Assembly: GCA_963763485.1 (NCBI GenBank)
Contig: CAVXOW010000003.1
Span: 248,001 to 312,000 of the forward strand
Direction: 5' to 3'
DNA: 64,000 nt
Source of the DNA: CAWCKS01 sp963763485
GTDB taxonomy: Bacteria; Pseudomonadota; Alphaproteobacteria; Rhizobiales; Xanthobacteraceae
Shown here: positions 28,692 through 37,800 of the stretch, piece after piece
Layout: each line of letters starts with the position of its first letter
Position numbering within the stretch: position 1 is the stretch's first letter
Made by a program: the position numbers and the translations under genes
The notes under the pieces: model-generated
Seen by the model: only the letters and a program-made list of their open reading frames with translations
Told to the model about the DNA's origin: nothing
Database searches by the model: none

Positions 28692-28896
28692 GACGTAGCA
28701 CCTCGCTGCAGCAGTTTTGGTCCCCTGCGCGAAGGTACGACGGTCGCCAAAATCCCGAAATCCGGATCGCGCCGCCGCGTTATCCGAAAATGGCAAGACG
28801 GTCGAATTGCGCACGGTGACGCGCCGCGGGTGGGCTGCTAGCTTTCCACGGGCGTGCATTTTTCGTGAATGATCTTCCGCTTTGGGGGAGCCCGGC

Positions 28897-29898
28897 ATGA
28901 CATTCCGTGGCGCACAGATATTGCAGCACAGGCGGGTCTCGGCGAGCCGCGACCCGGACGCGACGCTCGCCTTCATGAAGGAGAGGGAGTTCCTCCTCGA
29001 CCTGCACCCGCGCGAAGCGCGTCAGTTCGATTTCGCCGCCGGCGCGCTGTTTCTGCCCTCGAGCTACATCGGCTATATCCAGTACGGCGCGGAAACCCTG
29101 GTGCACGTTCCGGCCGACCGCGTGCGCGACGACTATTTCATTCATCTGCCGATCGACGGCGCCGCCGAAGTCACCAATCGCGCGGGCACCATCATCTGCG
29201 ACAGGCGCCATGGCGTCATTTCCTCGCCGGACGGCCACGTGATGCGCTCACAACGCGGCAGCAGCCGCATCACGGTGTCGCTGACGCAGTCGGCGATGAT
29301 GGCACACCTTGCCGGCCTGCTCGGCCACACGCCAAAGCAGCGGCTGGAATTTGCCCCCTCAATCGATTTCAATTCCCCCGCGGGGCGACGCTTCAACCGC
29401 CACGTCCGCATGGCGATCGCCGACCTCGATGATCCGACGCCGGTCCACAGCCCGATCATCACCAGCATCTACGAGCAGCTCATCATGACCGGGTTGCTGC
29501 TGTCGCAACCGAGCAACTACACCGACGCGTTGCATCGTCTCGAAATGCGCCTTGCATCGCGCGACGTGCAGCGTGCCGTCGACTACATTCAGGGACATCT
29601 CAGTTCGCCGCTGACGCTTGCCGATATCGCCGCGGCATCGGGAATCCCGGGCCGCACGCTGCTGAAGCACTTCAAGGATCACTGGGGCACGTCGCCGATG
29701 CGATATCTGCGAACCGCGCGACTGAACCGCGTCCGCGAAGCGCTGCTGCGTCACGATCAGACGGACAGCATCACCGATATCGCGATGGCCTGGGGATTTT
29801 ATCACCTCGGGCGTTTCTCGATCGAATATCGCAATCAATTTGGCGAAAGCCCGTCTGAGACGCGCGCGCGGCCGCGGTCGCCGACCTCTCTCCGGTAG
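28897..29898 (+). CDS. AraC-family transcriptional regulator
   Basis: 333 residues. The N-terminal domain (to about 190) matches the AraC-binding-like domain seen in regulators of aromatic degradation. The C-terminal ~100 residues have two helix-turn-helix units (LTLADIAAASGIPGRTLLKH and DIAMAWGFYHLGRFSIEYRN, followed by FGESPSETR). ATG 28897 follows GGGGGAG at 28884-28890, which decides the start over TTG 28882. It is convergent with the monooxygenase gene (27-base gap) and divergent from the broken repeat gene. Target not evident, but the adjacent catabolic locus is the obvious candidate. Confidence 0.9.
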   Translation: MTFRGAQILQHRRVSASRDPDATLAFMKEREFLLDLHPREARQFDFAAGALFLPSSYIGYIQYGAETLVHVPADRVRDDYFIHLPIDGAAEVTNRAGTIICDRRHGVISSPDGHVMRSQRGSSRITVSLTQSAMMAHLAGLLGHTPKQRLEFAPSIDFNSPAGRRFNRHVRMAIADLDDPTPVHSPIITSIYEQLIMTGLLLSQPSNYTDALHRLEMRLASRDVQRAVDYIQGHLSSPLTLADIAAASGIPGRTLLKHFKDHWGTSPMRYLRTARLNRVREALLRHDQTDSITDIAMAWGFYHLGRFSIEYRNQFGESPSETRARPRSPTSLR

Positions 29899-29925
29899 TG
29901 ACGTTAGTGCGTGCCGCGGCTGGCC

Positions 29926-31884
29926 TTACCCCGCCGCGACCGCCTCGTCCGCCTTCTCGAGAATGTAGTCGGCCGGATCGATGTGCTCGGTCATGTTGCG
30001 GTAGTCGACGAGGCGCCAGGGCGAGTTGGTCGCGACGCGGCCCTTCGAGTTCTTGTACCAGTTCGACATGCCGCGGTGCGACCACACCATCTTGGCGAGC
30101 GCGGCGTCGACCTTGACGTTGTAGGCGTCGAACGGCGCCTTGCGGCATTCGATCGATTTCGCGCCGGCCTCGATCATCTCGCGGATGCCTTCCATGGCGT
30201 AGCGGATCTGGCATTCGGAGTGGAAGATCGCGCTGCCGCCATGGCCGAGATTGGTCTGCGGTCCGAACAGGATGAAGAAATTCGGATAGTCGGGGACGGT
30301 GATGCCGAGATAGGCGCGCGCATCCTCCTCGCCCCAGACGTCGCGCAAGCGCTGGCCGCCGCGGCCATAGACCTCGATGGGCCCAAGAAAGCGCCGGGCC
30401 TCGAAGCCGGTCGCGAGCACGATGACATCGGTCGCGTAGCGCTTGCCGTCCGTCGTGACGATCGCGTCGCGCTCGACATGATCGATCTTGTCGGTGACGA
30501 GATCGACATTCGGCCGCTTCAGCATGTCGTACCAGTTGTTGTCGCGCAGCATGCGCTTGCCGAATGGCGGGTAGGGCGGGACAGTCTTTGCCAGCAGGTC
30601 GGTGCGATCGCCGATCCGGCCCTTGATGTAGGCGACGAGCTCCTCGCGCATCTTGTGATTGTCTGAATTGAGCGAGATGTCGGGCATCGACCAGGCCGGG
30701 TCCATCTGCAGCGTGCGATGAAAGCCGTCGGAGGCCGACCAGAACAGCTGGAAGCGGAACCAGCTGACGTAATACGGCACGTGCTTGATGACCCACTTCA
30801 CGTCGTCAGAGACGCTGGCGTGATAGAGCGGATGGCGGATCGCCCAGTGCGGCGAGCGCTGGAAGATGTTGAGCTGGCCGACATCGGGCGCGATCGACGG
30901 GCCGGTCTGCATGCCGCTCGCGCCGGTGCCGATCATGGCGACGCGCTTGCCCTTCAGCTCGACGTCGGTCCGCCACTCCGCGGTGTGGAATTTTGGGCCG
31001 GCAAAGTCAGCGAGGCCTTTGATGTTCGGAATTTGCGGACGATTCAGCGCGCCGACCGCGGCGACGAACACATTGGCGACGAGGTCGTGCTGCTTGCCGT
31101 CGGCGCTTCGCGTGCGCACGCGCCAGAGCGAATGTTCTTCGTCATAGCGCGCCTCGACGACTTCTTCGTTGAAGCGGATGGCGTTGCGAATGCCGTATTT
31201 GTCGGCGCAGTTGAAGGCGTATTGCAGGATTTCGTCGCGCTTGGCGAAGAACGACGACCACTCCGGGTTTGGCTCGAACGAGTACGAATAGAAGTGGCAG
31301 GGCGTGTCGACGCCGCAGCCGGGATAGCGGTTCTCGAGCCAGGTGCCGCCGACGTCGGCGTTCTTCTCGATGATGGTGTAGGGGATGCCGGCGGCCTTCA
31401 GCATGATCGCCATGCCGATGCCGGAGAAGCCGGCGCCGACGATCAGGACATGAAAATCCTCGAGCTGCTTTGCCGAGACCTTCTTCCGCCACGGCACGGC
31501 GCGGTAGTCGCGCTCGTCGAAGCCGGCTTCCTCGCGGAACACCGCGTTGTATTCGGCCGGCACGGTCACCCCGACCGAGATGTGCATCATGCGATTGAGC
31601 AGGTCGTCGGAAATCTGCGCCGGCTTCTGCTGGCCCGAGGCGATACGCTGCAGCACCTTGATGAGCTCATCGCGAATGCGGCGCTGCAGGTCGTCGGGCA
31701 GGTCGGCGAGATAGCTCCAGCCGCCCTTGATGTGTGGCGCGGCTTCATCGAGCCAGCGTGCGTCGCCGGTGAGATGCACGAGCGACAGCATCAGCGGAAC
31801 GATGTCGGCGCCATCGAGCGCCTGACGCAGCTTGCTCTCGTTGATGCAGGCAAGTCTTGCTTGCTCGATCGCGCTCTTTGGCAT
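29926..31884 (-). CDS. Baeyer-Villiger-type flavin monooxygenase
   Basis: NADPH- and FAD-dependent enzyme expected to insert one oxygen next to a ketone carbonyl, giving an ester or lactone. Seen: 652 residues, an unusual ~140-residue helical N-terminal extension, FAD Rossmann motif VLIVGAGFSGIGMAIML, GGTWLENRYPGCGVDTPCH, the Baeyer-Villiger fingerprint FAGPKFHTAEW (FxGxxxHxxxW), a second Rossmann GTGASGMQ and the ATGFEARRFLG C-terminal motif. The extension is typical of the 4-hydroxyacetophenone monooxygenase subgroup. Divergent from an IclR gene with a shared palindrome between them. Substrate unknown; an aryl ketone is a fair guess. Confidence 0.92.
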   Translation of the reverse strand: MPKSAIEQARLACINESKLRQALDGADIVPLMLSLVHLTGDARWLDEAAPHIKGGWSYLADLPDDLQRRIRDELIKVLQRIASGQQKPAQISDDLLNRMMHISVGVTVPAEYNAVFREEAGFDERDYRAVPWRKKVSAKQLEDFHVLIVGAGFSGIGMAIMLKAAGIPYTIIEKNADVGGTWLENRYPGCGVDTPCHFYSYSFEPNPEWSSFFAKRDEILQYAFNCADKYGIRNAIRFNEEVVEARYDEEHSLWRVRTRSADGKQHDLVANVFVAAVGALNRPQIPNIKGLADFAGPKFHTAEWRTDVELKGKRVAMIGTGASGMQTGPSIAPDVGQLNIFQRSPHWAIRHPLYHASVSDDVKWVIKHVPYYVSWFRFQLFWSASDGFHRTLQMDPAWSMPDISLNSDNHKMREELVAYIKGRIGDRTDLLAKTVPPYPPFGKRMLRDNNWYDMLKRPNVDLVTDKIDHVERDAIVTTDGKRYATDVIVLATGFEARRFLGPIEVYGRGGQRLRDVWGEEDARAYLGITVPDYPNFFILFGPQTNLGHGGSAIFHSECQIRYAMEGIREMIEAGAKSIECRKAPFDAYNVKVDAALAKMVWSHRGMSNWYKNSKGRVATNSPWRLVDYRNMTEHIDPADYILEKADEAVAAG

Positions 31885-31990
31885 GTTCTCGAATCCCAGA
31901 TTCTTCTTGTGAGACGTCTTATTGAAACCTGCGCCGGCGTTTGCGCGCCAATATTATCCCGCAAGTCGCCGCTGTCGGTTCAATGTTGCT

Positions 31991-32028
31991 TGTTCTCTAA
32001 TTTGGATTTATATTCAATTTAGAGAACA
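31991..32028. promoter_or_regulatory. Inverted repeat in the monooxygenase/IclR divergent promoter
   Basis: TGTTCTCTAA (31991-32000) and TTAGAGAACA (32019-32028) are perfect 10-bp inverted arms around an 18-base AT-rich spacer. The element lies between the divergent starts at 31884 and 32095, where an IclR dimer or tetramer would be expected to bind. Confidence 0.8.
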
Positions 32029-32094
32029 CTGAGACCTCCGCGTTGTCAATTGTCTTTCGGTTTGCGATTGGTCGGCGACCTCGAACGAGACACC

Positions 32095-32865
32095 ATGAAC
32101 AAGGGTACCGCGCGCGTGTTGAACGCGCTCAATCTGTTCGCGCAGCAACCGACCTGGGGCGTGACCGAGCTCAGCCGCGAGCTGAAATGCTCGAAGAATT
32201 CGGCCTTTCAGGCGCTCGATACCTTGCTGAAGGAAGGCTACCTGGTGCGTAGCTCATCGGGCCCGCGCTACCAGCTCGCGCACAAGGTCCTGAATTTCGG
32301 TTCGCCTGCGGAATCGACCGACGTCCGCTCGCTCTGCCATCCCACCATGCAGCGCATTCACGAGCTGACCTCGGAGAGCGTGTTCCTCGCGATCCTGGTC
32401 GGGCGTTCGTGCGTCTGCATCGACAGCATCCAGGCCCAGGGCGTCACCGTCGGCTATTCGCCGCTGAGCCAGCCCTTGCCGCTGCACGCCGGCACCGGCG
32501 CGCGGCTGTTGCTGGCCTACCTGAAGGACGAGGAGATCGAGCGTTACATCGCGCTGGAGTCGCCGCTGCGCGGCTTCACGCCGACCACGATCACCGATCC
32601 GAAAGAGCTGTGGAAGGAGGTGCGGCTGATCCGCTCGCACGGATTTGCCCGCGGCTACCAGGATTTTTCGACCGGCGCGAATTTTTTGGCGTTCCCGATC
32701 ATCGGCCCGATGGAGCGGCCGCTCGGCACCATCGTGGTCGGCGGGCCGTTGTTCCGCTTTACACGCGAAGTTGCGGATGGGCTCATTCCGGCGATCCAGG
32801 TTGAGATGGACGAGCTCAACCACGAGAGCCGGATGTTTCCGTCGGTGCCGGTGGTGATGTTTTAG
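32095..32865 (+). CDS. IclR-family transcriptional regulator
   Basis: 256 residues from ATG 32095 (GAACGAGA upstream; a longer reading from 32050 is less likely). N-terminal winged helix-turn-helix (TARVLNALNLFAQQP, GVTELSRELKCSKNSAFQAL), then the IclR effector domain (MQRIHELTSESVFLAILVGR, LPLHAGTGARLLLAYLKDEE, GFARGYQDFSTGANFLAFPI). Divergent from the Baeyer-Villiger monooxygenase, so it most likely controls it and itself through the palindrome at 31991-32028. Confidence 0.92.
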   Translation: MNKGTARVLNALNLFAQQPTWGVTELSRELKCSKNSAFQALDTLLKEGYLVRSSSGPRYQLAHKVLNFGSPAESTDVRSLCHPTMQRIHELTSESVFLAILVGRSCVCIDSIQAQGVTVGYSPLSQPLPLHAGTGARLLLAYLKDEEIERYIALESPLRGFTPTTITDPKELWKEVRLIRSHGFARGYQDFSTGANFLAFPIIGPMERPLGTIVVGGPLFRFTREVADGLIPAIQVEMDELNHESRMFPSVPVVMF

Positions 32866-32880
32866 TTGCCGCTGTTGAGG

Positions 32881-33046
32881 CCGTCACCCTGAGGTGCTCG
32901 GCGCGATTGGCGGAGCGAACTGAACGCAGAGTTTGATGCGCCGAGCCTCGAAGGGCGACGGCCGGGCCCGCCATCCTTCGAGGCCCGCGCACGAAATGCC
33001 TAATGTGTTGATAGCTTCTTGGCACGCGGGCACCTCAGGATGACGG
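32881..33046. repeat. Intergenic repeat with 17-bp terminal inverted repeats
   Basis: CCGTCACCCTGAGGTGC (32881-32897) and GCACCTCAGGATGACGG (33030-33046) match at 16 of 17 positions in inverted orientation. The interior holds further self-complementary blocks (CCTCGAAGG, CCTTCGAGG). It occupies the gap between convergent genes. It looks like the small palindromic repeat family scattered in Bradyrhizobium-like genomes. Confidence 0.7.
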
Positions 33047-33056
33047 GGACTAGTTC

Positions 33057-33836
33057 TTACCCCAGCCTGATCTCGTCGGGATCGATGTGCTCGTAATGCG
33101 GGATCAGTTCGCTCGATCCCTGGATCAGGATCTCCTGCAGCGGTGCTATCACGGCGCGCGCCTGGTCGATCTGCTGGCGGGAATCTTCCGCGCCGACGAT
33201 CAGGCCTTCGAGCGCAACTGACGCCAGGATCGAGCGGCTCGGATCGCCCAAGGGAAACGCCAGGTCATAGCCGCCGCTTTCCAGCGGGCTGACCTGCCAG
33301 GCATAGCCTTGCACACGGATACGCTCGCAGGTCTCGCGCAACTGCGTGAGATTCCGCTCGGCGCTGCGTTCGACGGCGCGGGCGAACTCGGCCTCGGGCA
33401 ACTGCGCCAGCATCACCAGCGACGGCGCGCTCGAGGTCAGCGGCCGCGCTTCACCAATTGGCGCGACGTTCACGATCGAGCTTGTGCCCGAGATCAGCGC
33501 GATGCGCACCGCGTACCAGCCGAGCCGGATGAACAGCGAGGAGCTGTGGCCCGCCAGCAGCGTGAGCTGCTGCAGATAGGGTAGCGCGAGATCGCGGATC
33601 GGGAATTGCGCCATGAAGGCATAGGCGAGGCGTTGTCCCGCCTTGCCTAGCACGAATTTTGCCGAGCCGTTGGCACGAACGGCGTAGCCGACTGCCTCGA
33701 GTGTGTTCAGCGCACGCGCCGCGGTCGTGACTGGCACGGAAAGGATTTTCGCAATTTCCGCGGCGCTCATAGGCGCGCCCGCCTGCGCGATCTCGCGCAA
33801 GGCTTCGAAGATGACTTTCGACGACTTTACCGCCAA
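33057..33836 (-). CDS. IclR-family transcriptional regulator (second)
   Basis: About 259 residues if it starts at TTG 33836 (AAAAGGAA upstream); no ATG exists between there and the DNA-binding domain, and longer readings run into the binding-protein gene on the other strand. Helix-turn-helix: MSAAEIAKILSVPVTTAARA, then LNTLEAVGYAVRANG. Effector domain: LALPYLQQLTLLAGHSSSLF through SGGYDLAFPLGDPSRSILAS. Divergent from the LivJ-like gene at 34073, which it probably controls. The start is the uncertain part. Confidence 0.85.
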   Translation of the reverse strand: MAVKSSKVIFEALREIAQAGAPMSAAEIAKILSVPVTTAARALNTLEAVGYAVRANGSAKFVLGKAGQRLAYAFMAQFPIRDLALPYLQQLTLLAGHSSSLFIRLGWYAVRIALISGTSSIVNVAPIGEARPLTSSAPSLVMLAQLPEAEFARAVERSAERNLTQLRETCERIRVQGYAWQVSPLESGGYDLAFPLGDPSRSILASVALEGLIVGAEDSRQQIDQARAVIAPLQEILIQGSSELIPHYEHIDPDEIRLG

Positions 33837-33956
33837 CGCAGCAATTCCTTTTCTCTTCGCGTGCCGCGCGTGCTTGCCACAACGCCGCCGCGCCGAACAT
33901 CCGAAAACCCGTGCGAACGGTTCGCAGAGTTGACAGCATCCGCTTTGTTGCTCACT

Positions 33957-33992
33957 GTACCATATTATAGATATAAAACCAAAATAGAGTAC
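33957..33992. promoter_or_regulatory. Imperfect inverted repeat in the second IclR/LivJ divergent promoter
   Basis: GTACCATATT (33957-33966) and AATAGAGTAC (33983-33992) are inverted at 8 of 10 positions around a 16-base AT-rich spacer. The size matches the operator-like element at the other IclR gene. Confidence 0.55.
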
Positions 33993-34072
33993 GCGCTTTA
34001 GGCCCGCGGAGACTGCTGAGACCAACCGGCGGCCTCGGGTCAAGGGCAAGAAAACCAGGGAGGAGCGAAGCG

Positions 34073-35299
34073 ATGAGGGGTCGATTGAACTATGCCGCAG
34101 CCGTTGGCGTCGTGGCGGCAGTGATGATCGCAGGTGCGGGCAGCGCATCAGCGCAGAAGAAATACGATGCCGGCGCCAGCGACACCGAGATCAAGATCGG
34201 CAACATGGGTCCCTACAGCGGACCGAATTCGATCGCGAGCTCGATTCCGAAGACGATGGCGGCGTACTTCAAGAAGATCAACGCCGAGGGCGGCATCAAC
34301 GGCCGCAAGATCAACTTCATTTCCTATGACGACGCGTTCTCACCGCCGAAGTCGGTCGAGCAGGTGCGCAAGCTCGTGGAAGGCGACGAGGTGCTGGCGG
34401 TGTTCGGCACCATGGGCACGGCGTCGAACACGGCGATCGAGAAATACCTGAACCAGAAGCAGGTGCCGCAGCTGTTCGTGATCGCCGGTGCATCGAAGTT
34501 CAACGATCCCCAGAACTTCCCGTGGACGATGGGCTGGCAGCCCTCCTACCAGATCGAAGCGAAGATTTATGCGAAGTACCTTTTGAAGGAGAAGCCGGAC
34601 GCCAAGATCGCGGTGTTCTACCAGAACGACGACATGGGGAAGGATTACCTTAAAGGTTTGAAGGACGGGCTCGGCGACAAGGCGTCGATGATCGTTGCCG
34701 AAGAAAGCTACGAGCTCACCGAGCCGACGATCGATACCCATATCGTCAAGCTGAAGGCGAGCGGCGCCGACGTGCTGTTCACGTTCGTGACGCCGAAGTT
34801 CGCCGCCCAGGCGATCAAGAAGCGGGGCGAACTCGGCTGGCAGCCGCTGCATTTCCTGTCGAACACATCGGCGACGATCGGCGCCGTGATCAAGCCCGCA
34901 GGCTTCGACGTCTCGCAAGGGATCATTTCGGCGGCCTTCATGAAGGACGCGACCGATCCACGCTGGAAGGACGATCCCGGCATGAAGAAGTTCGACGAGT
35001 TCCTGAAAGCTTACATGCCGGAAGCTGACCGCAGCGATGCCTACCTCATGTACGGCTACAACACCGCGCAGACCATGGCCGCGGTCCTGAAGAATGCCGG
35101 CGACAATCTGACGCGCGAAAACGTCATGAAGCAGGCTGCCAGCATGAAGAATGTCGAAATCGACGGCGTGCCGCCGGGTGTCAAGATCAACACCACGCCG
35201 ACCGACTACGCGCCGGTATCCCAGCTGCAGCTGATGCGGATCAAGGGCGAGCAGTGGGAGCTGTTTGGGTCAGTGATCGGGACGGGGCCCGGGAATTAG
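34073..35299 (+). CDS. LivJ-type ABC substrate-binding protein (orphan)
   Basis: 408 residues with strong Shine-Dalgarno GGGAGGAGCGAAGCG before the ATG, signal peptide (NYAAAVGVVAAVMIAGAGSA, cleavage near ASAQ), and HAAT-family motifs: SDTEIKIGNMGPYSGP, GGINGRKINFISYDDAFSPP, VFYQNDDMGKDYLKGLKDG. Shares the family layout of the broken protein at 6287. Periplasmic; the ligand could be an amino acid, amide, or, as often in these bacteria, an aromatic acid. No permease or ATPase adjoins. It heads a plus-strand run with a serine hydrolase and two amidohydrolases. Confidence 0.92.
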   Translation: MRGRLNYAAAVGVVAAVMIAGAGSASAQKKYDAGASDTEIKIGNMGPYSGPNSIASSIPKTMAAYFKKINAEGGINGRKINFISYDDAFSPPKSVEQVRKLVEGDEVLAVFGTMGTASNTAIEKYLNQKQVPQLFVIAGASKFNDPQNFPWTMGWQPSYQIEAKIYAKYLLKEKPDAKIAVFYQNDDMGKDYLKGLKDGLGDKASMIVAEESYELTEPTIDTHIVKLKASGADVLFTFVTPKFAAQAIKKRGELGWQPLHFLSNTSATIGAVIKPAGFDVSQGIISAAFMKDATDPRWKDDPGMKKFDEFLKAYMPEADRSDAYLMYGYNTAQTMAAVLKNAGDNLTRENVMKQAASMKNVEIDGVPPGVKINTTPTDYAPVSQLQLMRIKGEQWELFGSVIGTGPGN

Positions 35300-35326
35300 G
35301 GCGAAGGCCATCTCGGTTGAATCGTC

Positions 35327-35445
35327 ACGCGCGGGCTTGACCCGCGCGTCCGTCGAAAGGAAATTCAATTCAAGATGATGGATTGCCGGGTCATAGGCGA
35401 GCAAAGCGACGCCGTTCTTCGAACGGCTAAGTCCGGCAATGACGG
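35327..35445. repeat. Intergenic palindromic repeat region
   Basis: A 9-bp stem ACGCGCGGG / CCCGCGCGT (35327-35349) is followed by GATGGATTGCCGGGTC and a matching TCCGGCAATGACGG near 35431-35444. It lies between the binding-protein and hydrolase genes and may act as a weak terminator. Confidence 0.55.
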
Positions 35446-35456
35446 GTGAAACGACA

Positions 35457-36581
35457 ATGACCGAAGTTCTTGGCACGTGCGATCCCGCGTTCAAACGCGT
35501 GCGCGAGGTTTTCACTTCGACCTTCAGCGCAGCCGAACCCTACCGAAACGTCGGCGCATCGCTCTGTGTCTACGTCCGCGGCTCCTGCGTGCTCAGCCTT
35601 TTCGGCGGAACAACGCCAGCGCAGACGCCATGGTCCGGCGATACCCTGGTCAACATCTGGTCGGCGACCAAGGGCGTCACAGCGATCGCGGTCGCGATCC
35701 TGGTTGACGAAGGACGTCTGTCCTACGCCGACAAGGTCGCCAAGCACTGGCCGGAGTTTGCCGCCAACGGCAAGCAGGACATTACGGTCGCGCAGCTATT
35801 GTCGCATCAGGCCGGGCTCAACGGTTTTGACGAACCGACCACGGTCGACGATTTCTCGAACTGGACGCTCGTGACCTCGCGGCTATCAGCGCAAAAGCCG
35901 GCCTGGCCGCCCGGTGAGAAGACGTCGTATCATGCCACGACCTACGGCTTCCTTGCCGGCGAGCTGGTGCGGCGCGTTTCCGGAAAATCAATCGGCGCAT
36001 TCGTCGCCGAGCGGATCTACGATGGCCTTCAGGCCGACGTCTTCATCGGCGTGCCGGAGCGCGAGCGCTCGCGCATCTCAAAAATCATTCCGCCGAAGGC
36101 GGCGCGCCCGCTCGCCGACAACATGGATCCGCTGGCGCGGCGCGCGGTGACCAATCCGCAGCTCGCGGCCGACATGCCCAACAATGACAAATGGATCGCC
36201 GCCGAGATGCCGGCGCTGAATGGTCACGCCAGCGCAGCCGGGCTCGCCAAGCTTTACGGCGCGGTGGCAAATGACGGTCGTCTCGGCCCGGTGCAGCTAT
36301 TGTCGCGCAAAGGCGTCGAGCGGATGCGCGAGCCGCTGAGCACGCGGCCCGACGTGATGCTCGGCCCGCGCACCTGGGCCGCCGGTGTCGTGCTCAACGC
36401 CGAGGGCAATTACGGACCGAACAAGCTGACGTTTGGGCATACCGGCTGGGGCGGTTCGTTCGGCTGCGGCGACCTCGACCGCGGGCTCGGCATCGGCTAC
36501 GTGCACAACCAGATGGGCCCGGACGTAACAGGCGATCCGCGCGGCATCTCGCTGTGCCGTGCGATCTACGAGTGCCTTTGA
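35457..36581 (+). CDS. Serine hydrolase of the beta-lactamase/esterase (EstB) family
   Basis: Class C beta-lactamase fold; relatives hydrolyse carboxylic esters. Seen: about 374 residues, the SxxK nucleophile motif in NIWSATKGVTAIA, a Tyr motif in EKTSYHATTYGF, and GHTGWGGSFG in place of the KTG box. No signal peptide, so cytoplasmic. ATG 35457 has GGTGAA at good spacing; ATG 35439 is the alternative. Positioned with the monooxygenase and amidohydrolases, it could hydrolyse the ester made by Baeyer-Villiger oxidation; that link is inference. Confidence 0.9.
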   Translation: MTEVLGTCDPAFKRVREVFTSTFSAAEPYRNVGASLCVYVRGSCVLSLFGGTTPAQTPWSGDTLVNIWSATKGVTAIAVAILVDEGRLSYADKVAKHWPEFAANGKQDITVAQLLSHQAGLNGFDEPTTVDDFSNWTLVTSRLSAQKPAWPPGEKTSYHATTYGFLAGELVRRVSGKSIGAFVAERIYDGLQADVFIGVPERERSRISKIIPPKAARPLADNMDPLARRAVTNPQLAADMPNNDKWIAAEMPALNGHASAAGLAKLYGAVANDGRLGPVQLLSRKGVERMREPLSTRPDVMLGPRTWAAGVVLNAEGNYGPNKLTFGHTGWGGSFGCGDLDRGLGIGYVHNQMGPDVTGDPRGISLCRAIYECL

Positions 36582-36678
36582 CCTGCGGGCCACCTTAGCA
36601 AGGCAATAACGGTATCCCGGCATTGCATTTCACGTGCAACGATATTGCGCTAAGATTGCAGCGAGCATTGGGACCGAC

Positions 36679-37800
36679 ATGTCTGCGGAAAAAACAAACT
36701 TGCCCTTGGCGCGATTAGCCGGCGCAGTCGATTGCGACCTGCATCCCGCCGTGCCGCACATGAGCGTGCTCAAGCCATATCTCTCCGACTACTGGCGCGA
36801 GATGGTTTCATGGCGTGCGCTCGATCGTCTCAACCTGAGCCTGACAAGCTATCCGGAGAACGCGCCGTCGGCTTGCCGGCCCGACTGGCGGCTCGACGGG
36901 GGCCGGAAACCGGGATCGACGCTGGAGGCGATGCGCGCCCACGTGCTCGATCATTTCAAGCCTGATTTCGGCATCCTGAATTGCCTCTATGGCGCGCAGG
37001 TGATGCACGGCGAGGACATGGCGGCTGCGTTCTGCCGCGCGACCAATGACTGGATCCGTGACGAGTGGCTGACGAAAGATTCGCGGCTGCGCGCCTCGAT
37101 CGTCATCCCCGCGCACAATGTGTCGCTTGCGGTGCAGGAGATCGAGCGGCGCGCGCATGACGATCGCTTCGTCCAAGTGCTGATGCTGGTATCAGGCGAA
37201 GTGACGCTCGGGCGGCGCCAGCTCTGGCCGATCTACGAGCTTGCCGAAAAGCTCGAGCTGCCGATCGGCGTGCATGCGGGCAGCGCCTATCGCTACGCGC
37301 CGACCGCAGTCGGCTGGCCGTCCTATTATGTCGAGGACTACATCTCGCAGTCGGCCGCATTCGAGAACCAGCTCATCAGCATGATCGCTGAGGGGGTGTT
37401 CCAGAAATTTCCACGGTTGAAGGTCGTGGCGATCGAGTCCGGGTTGACCTGGCTCTCAGGCTTTGCGTGGCGCGCCGACAAGACCTGGCGCGGTGTGCGC
37501 GCCGATGTGCCGTGGGTGACGAGCGCGCCATCGGAGATCGTGCGCGACCATGTGCGGCTGACCGTTCAGCCGATCGATGCAGCGGATGAAGCAGAAGGCA
37601 TTTTGCGGCTGATCGATCATCTCGGCAGCGATGAGCTGTTCCTGTTTTCGTCCGATTATCCGCACTGGCAGTTCGACGGCGACGACGCATTGCCCGGCGG
37701 ACTATCTGATACCCTGATCCGCAAGATCGTGCGGAAGAATCCGATAGCGACTTATCCGCGTCTGGCGAAAGCCGCGCAGCTCGTGGAGACCACGACATGA
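36679..37800 (+). CDS. Metal-dependent amidohydrolase (ACMSD/amidohydrolase-2 family), first of a pair
   Basis: TIM-barrel enzyme; this branch includes non-oxidative decarboxylases and hydrolases of aromatic or dicarboxylic acids. Seen: 373 residues, metal-binding DCDLHPAVP near the N-terminus, LPIGVHAGSAYRYAP in the middle, and FLFSSDYPHWQFDGDD with the conserved Asp and His near the C-terminus. Its stop overlaps the start of the next gene (ATGA), so the two are translated together. ATG 36679 is preferred (GGGAC upstream); ATG 36634 is possible. Confidence 0.9.
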   Translation: MSAEKTNLPLARLAGAVDCDLHPAVPHMSVLKPYLSDYWREMVSWRALDRLNLSLTSYPENAPSACRPDWRLDGGRKPGSTLEAMRAHVLDHFKPDFGILNCLYGAQVMHGEDMAAAFCRATNDWIRDEWLTKDSRLRASIVIPAHNVSLAVQEIERRAHDDRFVQVLMLVSGEVTLGRRQLWPIYELAEKLELPIGVHAGSAYRYAPTAVGWPSYYVEDYISQSAAFENQLISMIAEGVFQKFPRLKVVAIESGLTWLSGFAWRADKTWRGVRADVPWVTSAPSEIVRDHVRLTVQPIDAADEAEGILRLIDHLGSDELFLFSSDYPHWQFDGDDALPGGLSDTLIRKIVRKNPIATYPRLAKAAQLVETTT

